Assembly (NCBI GenBank): GCA_021904315.1
Contig: CM038922.1
Coordinates: 1,984,001 to 2,048,000 of the forward strand
Reading direction: 5' to 3'
DNA from: Sphagnum magellanicum
Taxonomy: Eukaryota; Streptophyta; Sphagnopsida; Sphagnales; Sphagnaceae
DNA length: 64,000 nt
The notes under the pieces are model-generated. The model had not been told where the DNA came from. It saw nothing but the letters and a program-made list of their open reading frames with translations, and ran no database searches. The translations under genes and the position numbers were made by a program. Below, piece by piece: positions 1-13,200 of this stretch; position 1 is the first letter of the stretch; each line of letters starts with the position of its first letter.

Positions 1-194
1 GGAGCCCCACTTTGAAATTAAACCCAAAAACTAAAATATCATGGAGCTAAGGTCCCATATGTCATGTGTATTGATTTTACCTATCCACGTCACATCGATA
101 TATTTTTTGCAATGTAGAATATTGCACTATAAAACTAGGAAGGCATTAATCAATATGCCAAAGGCCATCCCCACACATAATCTCACTAGTTATT

Positions 195-1165
195 ATGCCA
201 CCTTGAAAAAGTATAAGAAACATACTTTGGGCAACACATGGTGACCTAGGGTTAGGCAAGTTGTCAACACTATTGGGTTAACAAGTGAGAACAACCACAC
301 AAGGATGAGAGAAGTTGATGCAATCAGGCCTACGCGACTCATCTTCCACCCTTGGCAAAAAGTCAACACTACGCTTTGCAAAACCAAACACATCCTCACC
401 CTCCAAATGAGTAGTTTGTGTGGTGAATGAGATCCAAAAGTATAATTAACAATGGCTACTGCAAGCTTGGAAACATCCTTTGAAAAATGGGCCCTCTTCA
501 AAAAAAATTCATTTCTATTAGGACCTTTCCCAAAAGGACCTCCCTGTAATTAATGTTGATATAGAATGGGCTGTTTAAAAGCTCGAACATAGTCATCAAA
601 CGTGGTTGTGTACAAAGAGGTGCCATGTTTTCCCAATTGTTGTAACCAAATGTTATGCACAATCTTAGCAAGATTGCAAGTCCACATATCTGCCCACTCA
701 ACATCACTGAACTTCCGCAAACACTAAGAAGAGCATATTAGACCATAAGTGTAGGAACAAAAAAGACAAAAGATAAATCCCTGAACATAATATATGAAAG
801 GAAAATCTTACATGGGCCATGAACTTTCCCCATTGTTTGAAATGAAAGTGCTAGGAGGCAAGCTGGTTACCAAGTTTGTGAACAACAGATTCAGACATAA
901 CTTTTGACGAAAGCCACTAGCAATGGATAAACTTTGCATATTGAGTGTTTGCTTCTTTAAAGACTTGGAATTTTTGTAGTTAAAGCATAGGGTTTTATGT
1001 TGAGCCTACAATTCAAGTTTGATCAATTGTTTAGTATTCCTATCAAGTAATTGAGTCAGTGGCACATACATGTACTTGCTTTGTCCACCATCCTTACAGT
1101 GGCATCACCAGAGTCCTAAACAATTCTAACAACATTCCAATTTTCTTACCCATTGTTTAATATCA
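195..1165 (-). pseudogene. Decayed coding remnant, unidentified, transposon-like
   Basis: I do not recognise this gene with certainty. Read on the minus strand, 710 down to about 540 gives a coherent stretch with the pattern W-A-D-M, then V-H-N-x-W-L-Q-Q-x-G and a following D-D-Y-V-R-A-F. The reading continues into the next segment (501 down to about 193) with frame changes. Upstream, around 800-960, another coding-like stretch (HFKQWGKFMAH) ends at a plausible GTAAG donor near 808, and a CTTCTTAG acceptor lies near 725-732, so a spliced ancestor is likely. Several stops and frame changes make a working protein impossible. The remnant ends exactly where the Copia LTR begins at 1166. From memory the W-A-D..VHN.WLQQ pattern resembles proteins of transposon-derived families in mosses and gymnosperms; that is inference. 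Confidence 0.35.
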
Positions 1166-1477
1166 TGTTAACAAATAGAGATATAATCAAGTGCAAACAT
1201 AAATCTTTATTGAACGAAAACTAAAACATGATGCTCACAACATGAAACATAACATCAAAAACTCCTCAAGGTTCTTATCACATGAAATACACAAACTTGT
1301 GCAATGAAAAAAAGAACACCAAACCATCAACAATAAGGTATTTAACTAAAAGACCAAATCATAAATAACCAAATTAATATAAGTAAAGAAAGTAATTCAA
1401 CCTTGTGAAAATAACCTAGTTACTTTCCCACTCCAATAACTAATGAAACCTAACTAGTTGAGTTTGAATTCTGAACA
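1166..1477 (-). repeat. 3' LTR of Copia copy A
   Basis: 312 bp. On the plus strand it begins TGTTAACAAATA and ends CTGAACA, followed directly by the complement of a purine tract (TTCCCCTTCAAG, 1478-1489), which marks this as the downstream LTR of a minus-strand element. It aligns over its whole length with 6933-7247 and, in reverse, with 49602-49914. Confidence 0.9.
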
Positions 1478-4400
1478 TTCCCCTTCAAGCTCAAATCCAT
1501 TTCTAGTACACCAAGCATTTTTCTAAACCTCCTTAGCTTGTTTGTACCTAAAGCCTTGTGAAAATGTCAACAACTCGATCTTCAGTATTGACATGAATAA
1601 AGTTAATTTATCTTGCCAGAACTTTTTCTCTAATAAAATGGTAGTGCACCTCAATGTGCTTTGTCCTAACATGATAGACTAGGTTGTTAGTAAGTAGTAT
1701 GCTACTAATGTTATCACAATAAATGACAACAAGAGCATCCACTAATTGTCCTAAATATGAAAGTAGTTTTTGTAACCAAACTACTTCACATGTAACAATT
1801 ACTGCGCCTTTGTATGCTGCCTCCATGCTTGATAGTGCAACTATTGGTTATTTCTTATTATTCCAACTAACAACACCATTTCCAAAAGAAAACATGAAAC
1901 CACTATTTGATTTTCTATTTGAAAATCAGCCCAATTAACATCCTTGTATCCATGTACTTGTAACTAGCTCTTGGCTTCATAAAAAATTCCACATTACAAA
2001 GTATGTTTTATTTACCTTAATATGTGGCTCATTGCATCTAAATGTGGGTTTTGTGATGTTTGCATAAATTGACTTACCACTCCAACTACATAATTCAAAT
2101 TTAGCCTTATGAGGGTCATGTAAATCAAACTCCCCACTATGCGCCTGTACATAGTGGTATCCTCCACAAGGTCTCCTTCATCTGCACTTAACTTCACATT
2201 TTGCTCCAATGGAATTTAAATGGGTTTGTAACCCCCCGTCATCCCATATTTGGACAATTTGTTCAAGGCATATTAGCTTTGTAACCATATCCCTTTAGGG
2301 GACTGGATTACCTCAATGCCAAAAAAGTAATGCAATTCTCCCAAATCCTTCATCTCAAATTTTTACTTCAAAAGCTTCTTCAAATCAAAGATGTTTGCAT
2401 CACTATCTCCTGTGATAATCAAATCATCAACATAAATGATTATGACTATAATCCCATGATCTATCTTTTTCACAAATAGTGAAAAATCTGCATTGGATGT
2501 TTGAAATATATTTGTGACAAGATACTGACCTATTTTGTTTGACCAAGCTCTAGGTGCTTGCTTCAAGCCGTACAAAGCTTTCTTCAACTTATAAACCAAA
2601 TTAGGATGTGTTTGGTCCACATAACCTGGTGGTTGTTCCATGTACACTTCTTCCTATAAATCCCCATGAAGAAAAACATTCTTTACATACATTTGATGTA
2701 AAGACCATCCTTTTATTGTTATCATAGCAATGATTGCTTTTATAGTTGTCATTTTTACAACTGGACTATAGGTCTCCTCATAGTCTATGCCATAAGTTTG
2801 GGCATAACCTTTCGTAACAAATTTTGCTTTATATACGTTCATAGATCCATCTACATTGTGCTTGACTTTATACACCCATTTACGCCCAATTGTTTTCTTG
2901 TCCTTTGGTAAAACTACCGATTCTCAAGTAGCATTAACATCCAACGTCACTATCTCTTCATCCATGGCATTGTCCCACTTAGGGTTTCCAACTACCTATT
3001 TAAAATAAATGGGTTCATCCTCCTATATAACTCTCACCATGTATGCATAATGATGAGCTACAAAGCCATCATATGTGAGTCTTTATACAAGGTACTTAAT
3101 TCGCATGGATTTCATATTACACTATTGTTGTTAGGTGTTTTCAAAGTTTTCTTGGCCATCCGAGCTCCAAGAATAATAACTGAAAGGACTCTTGATTTTT
3201 CACCCATACTCTTTTCTGAATCATTTGACTCACCATTTACATGAGAATTTCTAGATGATGTACTACCATGTACAAATGTTTGAAGATCTTAATCTTCCTT
3301 TCCATGGAGTGCTACTTGACCCACTAATTGAAGACTCTTGTGGTCCACTAATTAATTGTGATTCTTGTTTTACATCTAATGAAACATCACCATTTCTAGC
3401 CTTTTCATCTTTTGTTATTTTCAGTGTTGAGTACCAACTAACCATTTCATCAAACACAACATCTTTACTCACTTGCAACTTTTGAGTGGAAGGGTGGAAA
3501 CATCTATATCCTTTTTGTTCATAGAAATATCCAATGAAAATACATTTCTTAGTTTTTGGGTTTAGTTTTTATCTTTTCTCGTTAGGAACATGCATGTATG
3601 CGATGCAACTAAGCACTCTAAGGTGTGAGACATCTGGTTTCTTGCCTGTGAAATTTTTTTTAGGTGTCACACAATGAACTACTGTTGTGGGTGTTTGATT
3701 CATGATATAAACTATAGTTACTACCGCTTCAGCCCAAAAGTAATTTGGTAAATTCTTCTCATTCAACATGGCACATGTTATTTCTATAATGTGCATGTTC
3801 TTTGTTTCAACAACTCCATTGTGTTGTGGGGAATAACTACATGAGTACTTCCTTTGAATTCCATGTTTCTTCAACTATTCATTGAATTCATTTGAAAAAT
3901 ACTTTCCCCCTCCATCGGACCTTAAGCACTTGATGTTCACAACCTTCTCTTTCTACACCATTACTTTGAAATTCAAAAAATGTTAAAACACTTCACCTTT
4001 GTGTTTCATGAAGTAGACCCACACCTTCTTTGTGTGGTCATCAATGAAACTCACGTAATACTTACAGCCTTTAATGGATTTTGTCTTCATGGTCCACACA
4101 TCTTAGTGGATCATTTCCAAAGGTTTGCAACTTACATGAGTTGTTTGAACTGGGAATGGATGTCTAGCTTGCTTCCCCAATTGGCATGTTTCACAAACTC
4201 TTGACATCACCTCTTCTGTTCCAAATTTGGGAAAACCTCCAACAAGATTTTGTTTCTCCATTAGCTTAAGACATTGGAGATTAAACATGGTCAACTCGCT
4301 TGTGCCAAATTAGAATGTTTCCAACTCGTTTTCCATGTGTGAATAACATGGAATTCACCTTAGGCATGTTCACATCCAAGATGAACATTCGTCCATTCCT

Positions 4401-6932
4401 TTCCCCTTTTGTGATCAATTTGCCTTGGTTCTTCATGTCTTTCACAAAACATCCATTTGGGTTGAATGTCACATGTAAACCTTGTTCCACCATTTGGCCT
4501 ACAGAGACCAAATTTTTTGTCATGGTTGGAACATGAAGTACATCTTTCAAGTACTTTGTTTCCCCATCTTGCATGGACAATGGCACCTTGCCAATTTGTG
4601 TGATGGGATGTGTAATGTCATCACTAGTTTCCACAAACCCTAGTGTCTTCAAATCCTTTGTGTCTCTAAACCATTCTCCATGATTAGTCATATGGTTTGA
4701 AGCTCCAGAATCCACATACCAGACATGGTTGTCTGATACACCTCCTATCATTGAATTTGCCATGTGTTGCATCATAAATAATTGTTCATCACCTTGATTG
4801 CTAGTTGATGCATAATTCCCTTGTTGCAACTTTCCATTTCGTGCATCATGCTCCCTTTGATAATAGTTTTTTATCATGTGCACAGGTTTCCCGTAGTAGT
4901 AGCAATTTGAATCGCTATTTGGTTGTTAACTTCGATGACTTCCACCACGACCTCCACGACTTCCTCTTCTTTTAAAGTTTCCTCATCCACCTCCATGAGG
5001 TTGAACCTCATGTTGATGATGTCCACCATGCGAACTTCCATGTCGACCTCGAAATGGGGTTTTACCATCTTTACCATTACTTCTATTACTATTTGAATAA
5101 AAAACACTTTCTTGTGATCCTCCATTGGATGAAGTACCCACAATTCTCATCTCTTCACTTAGAAGTAGGGTTATTAAATCTTGGAAATCAAAAATGTTTT
5201 TCAAATTATAATTGAAGTATAAAACTGGTTATAGTTTTCTCTAAGTCCATTCAAGGTCACAACCATTAGATCTTCATCATCTACAACAGCTCCTATAGAT
5301 GCAAAAACATTTGCAAGGTTTTTCACCTTTGTAGATAGTCATTAATGTTCATTTTATTTTTATGTAAATAATGCAATTTTTGCTTAAGTTACATTTTGTG
5401 GGCTTGTGTATTAATGTTATACATCTTCACCAATGTATCCCAAGCTTGCTTGGGTGATTTTGCATCTTGAATATGCATAATCATGGATTCAAACACACTC
5501 ACAAAAATCCAACAAAAAAACTTTTTAAACTTTTTCATGCCAAGTTTTATTGGTTTGAATTTGTTGTTGTGTGGGGTTTTCTGGGAGAGGAGGTTCTTTT
5601 TCATCATCGGTTATGAACTCTCAATAATCTTTCCTTGTTAAGAAATTCATAATCTTAAATTTTTCACACTTGAAAAATTGTTCTTATCTAGTTTCTCAAT
5701 TGCAATTTGAAAAAGATTGTCCGCCATCTCTCAAGGCAACACTCAATGTCTTCTTAAGGTTTCACAAATGATTTTAATTCCTTCCTTAGGTTTCTAGGAT
5801 TAGGGTTAAGGTTAGGGTTGAACAAGATGGACCTTACATATGTATGTATGTCTTGAGTATTATACAAAATTCTATACTATACATGGGTTTTATGTATATG
5901 TACGTATCTCGTATAATATTTCATATGGTATTAAGTACATGATTACATACCACACTTTTGTATGAAGGTTTTGATAATGTATTTGCACTTCCCAATCTTC
6001 AAACTCCTTCCTTCAAGTTCTCCCAAGTTGTATTTACTCCACTTCAAAAATTTGTTGTGATGTTTTCTCAAAACAAACTTTTGTCACAATAATTTTGCAA
6101 AGCTACACTGCTCACATATGACCTTGAATCGATCTAAAATTTTGGTGAAACATAAACAATTATGTCTATTACCATCTTTCAAAATTTCAGCTCATTTAAC
6201 TTCATAAAATGAGAGATCTTGCTACTTCTTTGAAATCACTTCAAACTGGGACCTAAACACAAAATGACTTACAACTCCCTTTTAGCAACTCCAAAATCCT
6301 TAAGATATTTTGGGAGACACATTAGATATATGTCTTTTATTTTTGTTCAAAATTTCAGCTCTATTAATGATGAACACAAACATATATCATTTTCAAAAGA
6401 CATTGACTTCAAAACTGAAATTGAAACTTTAGATACTTGAATCTCTTTCAATACAGATCCAAATGACATGAAATTTTCTTTCACATATATATTCCTTTAT
6501 GATCTATAAGATCCCAAAGCTACAGATTCAAAAAAGTTCAAACAAAGGAGATATGACCAAAAAACCAAATCTGGCATAGAGTTTTCAAAGGCTCATAACT
6601 CTCACAAAATATATCTTTGTCTTTTGAAAATTTGAAAATAGAAGTGTTTTATAATCTTCTATAGTCTCTCCAAGTTTCATTCCAAGATATTTTCACATTA
6701 GATCTAGATCTAGATTTAAAGATATGATTTCCACAACCCTTAATATGTTGATCTTCTCTCACATGTTTCCTTTTCTTTTCTTTCTCTTCACATTCTTTCC
6801 TTTCCCCATTTCTCTTTTGCACTTGACAAACTCCTATGATATTACTAGAGGCTCTCAAGCTCTAGTTCTAGAGACTTTTTAGGTCTAGATTTCTGTCAAC
6901 TTTCTCATTCAACAACTTAAGTTCTAATACCA

Positions 6933-7247
6933 TGTTAACAAATAGGAGATTTATTCAAGTGCAAACATAAATTTTTATTGAAAAGAAACTACAACATGAT
7001 GTTCACAACACGAAACATAACATCAAGAACTCCTCAAGGTTCTTATCACATGAAATACACAAACTTGTGTAATGAAGAAAAAAGAAGGCCAAACTATCAA
7101 CATCAAGGTATTTAACTAAAAGACCAAACCACAAATAACCAAACTAATATAAGTAAAGAAAGTAATTCAACCTTGTGAAAGTAACCTAATTACTTTCCTA
7201 CTCTAGTAAATAATGAAACCTAATTAATTGAGCTTGAATTTTCAAGA
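6933..7247 (-). repeat. 5' LTR of Copia copy A
   Basis: About 315 bp and clearly the partner of 1166-1477. It is bounded inward by the tRNA primer-binding site at 6916-6932. The outer edge is set by alignment with the other LTR and is uncertain by a few bases because the terminal TGTT/AACA has eroded. Confidence 0.88.
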
Positions 7248-10200
7248 GTTGGTAGGTTTTTAAACCTACATATCTACGTATTTACCTAGGACCTACCTAC
7301 TTACCTACCCAACTACTTATTTATATACATAGATAGGTAGAATTATAGGACCTACTTAATTACTTAGGTAGGTAAATAGGTAAAAAAAACACAAGATTAA
7401 GTGAATTAAATAATAGTTCCAGGAAATTTTCCTTTTTTTAATTTTATATTTTGCTTTTAAGGTGAAGTTTTTTTGAATTCATCTCAAAACGACACATGTA
7501 TTTGAATGTGAAAACATAAAAAAACAAGCCTACTTTATATAGTTTGTAACATGGGTCAAAGGTAAAACATATAGGTTAAATTTTTAGTTGTTCCTTAGGT
7601 GTAAATTGAATTGCAATTGAGTTACAATTTTTAAAAATTATTTCACATGTTTTGTGTTTGATTTTCATTATGTAAATTATATAATTAAATTAATAATTAT
7701 ATGATAATTAATTATTTAATAGTTATTTATTTGAAATAATGATTTGAATTTTTTTTTCTTCAAATAATTAATCACTTATCATTTGAAATTTTGAAATTTT
7801 GAATTGGTTATTTTAATTAATTAATGAACTAATTATATGAATTAAAATTATTTATAATTCATATTAATTAAATAAATTAAATATTAGTTAATAATTATTT
7901 TAAAAATCATTATTAAATATTCAATATTAAATATGAATTTTGGTAAAAAACACAAAGATATAAGTAGGCATATCCATATATGCATTGAATTGAATTTTTA
8001 ATATAATATACACATTTTTTTTAGTTTCACATTTAAATTAATTATATGTATTCAAATAATTAATTAGTTGATGGATTTAGATAATTAATGATTTGGTAAT
8101 TATTGGTAATTATTGATGAATTAATAATTATCTAAATAATCAATCTAATTCATTATGAAATATCCCCAACTTAGTATAATATTTATTTTGATATATTTAA
8201 TAATTAATTAAATTCTCAATTAATGTAAAATTAATTATATGAATTAAATTAATTTATTCATATTAATAATTAAATTATTGAAATAATTATTCTTTACAAA
8301 ACATTACATATGTATATGTATCCTTATTAAATTATGAACAATTTTATTATAAACATAACATAGTTGAACAATAGTACTTTAGTAGTGGCACACTAATGGT
8401 CGTACCAATTATATCAATGGGAATCATAACCAAAAACTATTTGCAAATGTATCCCACGATGGGTGGTGGAAATGTGGACACGTGGCATGATTACATGTAT
8501 GAACATTGTACATTAGTTGCAACATAGTTGTTGTTTTAATGACACATTTATAATAATTTTTAAATAGTTTCCACATGCAACTACAATATAATTTCTAAAA
8601 AATCAAACATGGTTGACTACATATGTATATATGAGGTGTATAAATTACTATATAAAAAACTCATTTTCAACTCTTGCAACTATAATATAATTAAGTGATT
8701 TTTTAATGTGACAATTTATTTATTAATACACCATAATTTTAGGGGGATGCTTGCACAATAATTGTATATGAGTTTCTATTTAGTTTTAGTTATAAGGTAG
8801 TGTGGTTTTTGACAAAATTGATTTCTCATAGTGTATTGAAACTATAAAAGAATGGTTAGATGATCCAAAATTTATTCATTTAAAATATGTTGATATTGGA
8901 ACAAAAATGATGGTCATATAAATTATTAATGTTTCCAAAGATGCAATAAATGGAACTATAATTATTATAATTACATTTCTAACATTCAACAATGAAAAAA
9001 TAATAAGAAGTATTACAATAAAAATTATAAACACAAATATTTGTATAACATTAAATAGATAGAAATTACAAAATAAATATACCCATGAAACAAATTATTT
9101 TAAATCATCATTTCCAATTGTATTAATATATGTTGTTACGAATCTTAAAACATAAGGTGTAAAAATTACATAAATTTTTTTCATTCATATTAAAAAGTCA
9201 ATTGTTTTAGGTTTGACATATTTTATGTTATCAAGAGTTACAAATCATACAAATTTAATAGCACTTTGAACTTGCTTAATTTTTAAATTATTATTATACA
9301 TATAATTTATATTCAATTTTATTTTTTCAACAATGTCTTGAATTATTATATTTATGATTTCAATGATTTATTGGGAATCATGTTTACAATTACAAAATTG
9401 AATGCAAAAATTAAGTTCAACATGAAATTAATGCATTATAACCAAATTCAATATATATGTATAATTTGAAAATTTGAAAATAGTTATATGTAGATGAAGA
9501 TCCATATATTTGGGAATGAATTATTGTAAAAATGATTTTCTAGGTTTCTTTACTTCATGGTAGTATAAAATTTTCCATTTTTCTTTCATGTTTTTCTATC
9601 AATTTTCTTCAACTGAATTTTTTTCTTTTCCATGGAGTTTTTGTTTATTATATTGTGTTTGTCATTTTGATCCATACATGAATATGCACCTTAACATCAT
9701 GAATTAATGCATAATTTTTCAACAATTGGGTGTGGGAATAGATAACAATCTTGTAGATAGGATGCAATAACACATTGTAAAAATATATTGAAAGCCTAAA
9801 TTTTCACATGTGGTAGTATTTTATTATGACACCTTGATTTTGATAGGCATCATTCTACCAAAAAAAGTTTTTGTTTTCCTTTGATAAATGATAAACACAA
9901 ATTTTAAAACATGTATAAGTTAGTGCCCATGTTTACATGCTAGTAAGATGTTTATTCAAGGCTTCTTCTTTGTTGTTTTATGTTTGAAAAAAATTGGCCA
10001 TTTTCAATTTATTTTATTTTTTTCACATTTTGAGGAAATTTGTTGAATCACATAGCAACATGGATGTGTATTTACTCCAACAATGCAATTATACTACTTT
10101 AGTGTAATATGGAAATAAAAAAAGTTGTATGACACCACCTTTGTTGAAATTCAATGGACTTTTGATATAATATACATAGTTTTTTTAAGTGCATAAATGA

Positions 10201-13200
10201 CATAAATGAAGTTCACTATGTATGAGAAAGATGTTTCTTTAGTCATGTCATTCTACAAAGATTCATGAGGAGGAGTATTTGTTATGTAATTATTATTTTT
10301 GACGTTCAAAGTTAATTTTTTTTTTTTTCATTTTGGGATGCATGTTCCAATGTATGGTTCTTTTTTAAAAGTATAAATCTAAATTATTATACCCCCAAAT
10401 TGTAAATAAGTATAATTATCATATATTATCTTCACCAAATCGTATAGTTGAAATTTTCATATTTTCATATTTAATATGTGTAAATGGTTACATGGAACAA
10501 TGTGCAAGCCTATTGGATGTACTAAACGTATTTTCAAGTTTAAAATCGAAGGTAAGAATGCAAAATAATGAAAAAAAGATGTTGTTGATCTTTTTCTAGG
10601 GTTTCAAATTAAGACTAGCAAAAGGCATTACAAAATTTAACACTTGTTATTGATTGGTCATATCAATTGATTGATTACGCAAAATAATTTGATTGCTCAA
10701 ACTGTTTTGTTATTAATAATATCCCTTTTTTTTTACAACATCAATTTCATGGTTGTAGGCGGGGCATAAAAAACAACAATATAACTATCTTTATGTAAAA
10801 CCTGTTGTTGGAAACTTACATGTTAAGTATAAGTCATTACACCAAAATATGACATTCATGGATGGCTAGTTTTAAATATTTACATTTATAAATATTTATA
10901 CTGAGTATAAATTTAAATTTAAATTTTATTTATTGTTCCTATCTTTATCTTTTTATTTTTTCACATTTAAAAAATCTATTTCTTACTTTATACTTTGGTC
11001 TATAGTCATTTTTTCTTTCTTTCATATCAACGTATTGTATTTTTTATTTTATAATTTTATTGCCATTTTAAAAATCCTTAATTACTTTATTGTTATCCAT
11101 GTTTTCATTGTTTTTATCATCATTAATGTCATTGTCATCAAGAACATTTTAGTATAAGTTTGGCATTTATGTTTATTTATTATTTATTTGTCATTTCGTT
11201 AATTTTGAAACCTAAAATGGTCGCCAAAATAATCTAAAGATGTTTCTCAAAATGTTTTACAAAAGTCATAATCCACTATTATGTAGGTAAGGTATTTGGT
11301 GACTTCTACGTATCCAGAAACATCTAGATGGTTAGTACATAAGTGATTACGATGATAAACTATTTGCATTACTTTTTTATTCAATTTATTATTATATATA
11401 TTTCATTTTCTATATATATATTGACCTTAATCAATTAAATTTCAGCATATTGATAAAATATTAATCAACTGCCATGATACCATATCATATAAACCATTAT
11501 AGACAATTTTTAATATAATATTTTTGAATGGTACAATATTCCATCAACAAAACATTAATTTCATTTTAAAATAATATAATCAGATATTCAAAAACACAAA
11601 ATTCAAAGATTTAATTGACTAGCCTATTTTTTAGATCATGGCCACTTCAACACCTATTTATAATGAATAATTCATTAATTTTAAAGATTTCATTTTGCCA
11701 AATGGTAGGACATCAAATATTTTATTAGATTCTTATTTTTTCAAGAAAAAAAATTATAAACAATTTTTTTTTAAAGAATGTCAACATTTATGAAATTAAT
11801 GTAAATATTGTCAATTTGGTCCAAATAATGTATGGCCTAAGATCAAACAAACCCAAACACAACCTATCCATTGTGCGTAACAAGGAGTTAAAAAACAAGC
11901 AAGAAATGCCATATTTAAAAACACTAAATATGTGTTTTATGATCAAAATACATACTCACACATCTATGAACAAACCCAAAACTCATTTCGATTTCACTAA
12001 CAATTGTATTAGTAAAAATTTCTTTTAATTTCTTAAGATATAAAAGAGTGATATTGATGCAATCACCCCCATATGGTTTAGAAACATCACTCACATCACC
12101 AAATTAACAAGGTTGTTGACAACCAATAAAAGCTTCAATGTTCATAAAGGTGTTTTACAACTGACATTATTTGCTACCACTTTTCATTGATTCAATAACA
12201 CACACCCTATGCATACCTCTAGTGTTTACAATCACACTTTTTATTATAGATATTCAAAATTCTTCACAAGGTTCATTCTAAATAAACTTAGAGAAATGAT
12301 TTTCTTTGATCATTCAATTTTGACTATAATGTATGCATGTCTCTATTTTAAGGAATTTCATCCCATTCTATGAAACCTTTGTGAAGTGAAGGCATCATGT
12401 AAAACAAGACTTGACATCATGATGACTCCTTTTGGACCAAATAGAACAATGGATGCCTCAATTGCCAACCTATTCCTCTTTGCTTACCATATGCAAAAAA
12501 AAAAAATCAGTTTCATGGAAATTGCATCTCAATGAGGATATTCAAAGAACCAAATGGTGACATTACTATTTTGTTCAAGGTTTCTATTTCTATTTACATA
12601 TGAATATGTAAACCTCTGTATAATCTATAACAAATTCCATTATCATTTTACAAGCATATATTCGCAAGTTCTCATTGATAGAAACAAACACCAAAAATAA
12701 CTATCATGACGACTATTATTATATTAATATTGACCAACTTCATTTCACACCATTATCAATTTTATATACTTGCAATATTATAATAGTGGGAAGATGTAGC
12801 ACTACATATATGGACCAAGTGTGAATAAATTTGGTAAAAAAGTCAGTACATGGGCAAAAACATGAAATTATCCTAGATTCCATAAAGGAAGTTGAACTCA
12901 CTTTCAATTTTCCTCTTGCTCTATAATTTGCCAAAAAAAATTTCCAGGAAATTCAACCCTTCGAATTTTTAGCTTCAAAAAATCTAAGAGAACCCATGTG
13001 CAATTGAAGAAATTAATGTCTTTTCTCACACCTTAAATAAATCTCATAAACAGTTTAAAAACTCCACACAAAAAAACAACTAATTTCACTTGTGAATTTG
13101 TACAACTTGATAATTTCTCATCACAAAAACAAAAGAAAATAAAATGAAATCGTCTTGTTGTGATTACCTTCACAACCATCTCCATCTCTTGTCATGTTAC

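Larger units (their letters stand above)
1166..7247 (-). mobile_element. Copia-type LTR retrotransposon fossil, copy A (broken)
   Basis: An old Ty1/Copia element on the minus strand, about 6.08 kb with both LTRs. In its own sense the order is: 5' LTR (6933-7247), primer-binding site like the initiator-Met tRNA type (6916-6932, TGGTATTAGAACTT), untranslated leader, gag of the UBN2 type (about 5600-5200, with A-W-D-T-L), a Gly/His-rich tail and degenerate zinc knuckle (5200-4880), protease with D-S-G-A-S-N-H (about 4700), integrase (about 4250-3570), reverse transcriptase with Y-V-D-D-L (about 2875-2363), RNase H ending H-Y-H-F-I-R-E (about 1826-1608), purine tract, and 3' LTR. The order gag-protease-integrase-RT-RNase H is diagnostic of Copia. 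Coding is broken in many places. By eye the LTR pair differs at about one site in nine or ten, so the insertion is old, probably tens of millions of years at slow gymnosperm rates. No matching target duplication is seen. Confidence 0.93.
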
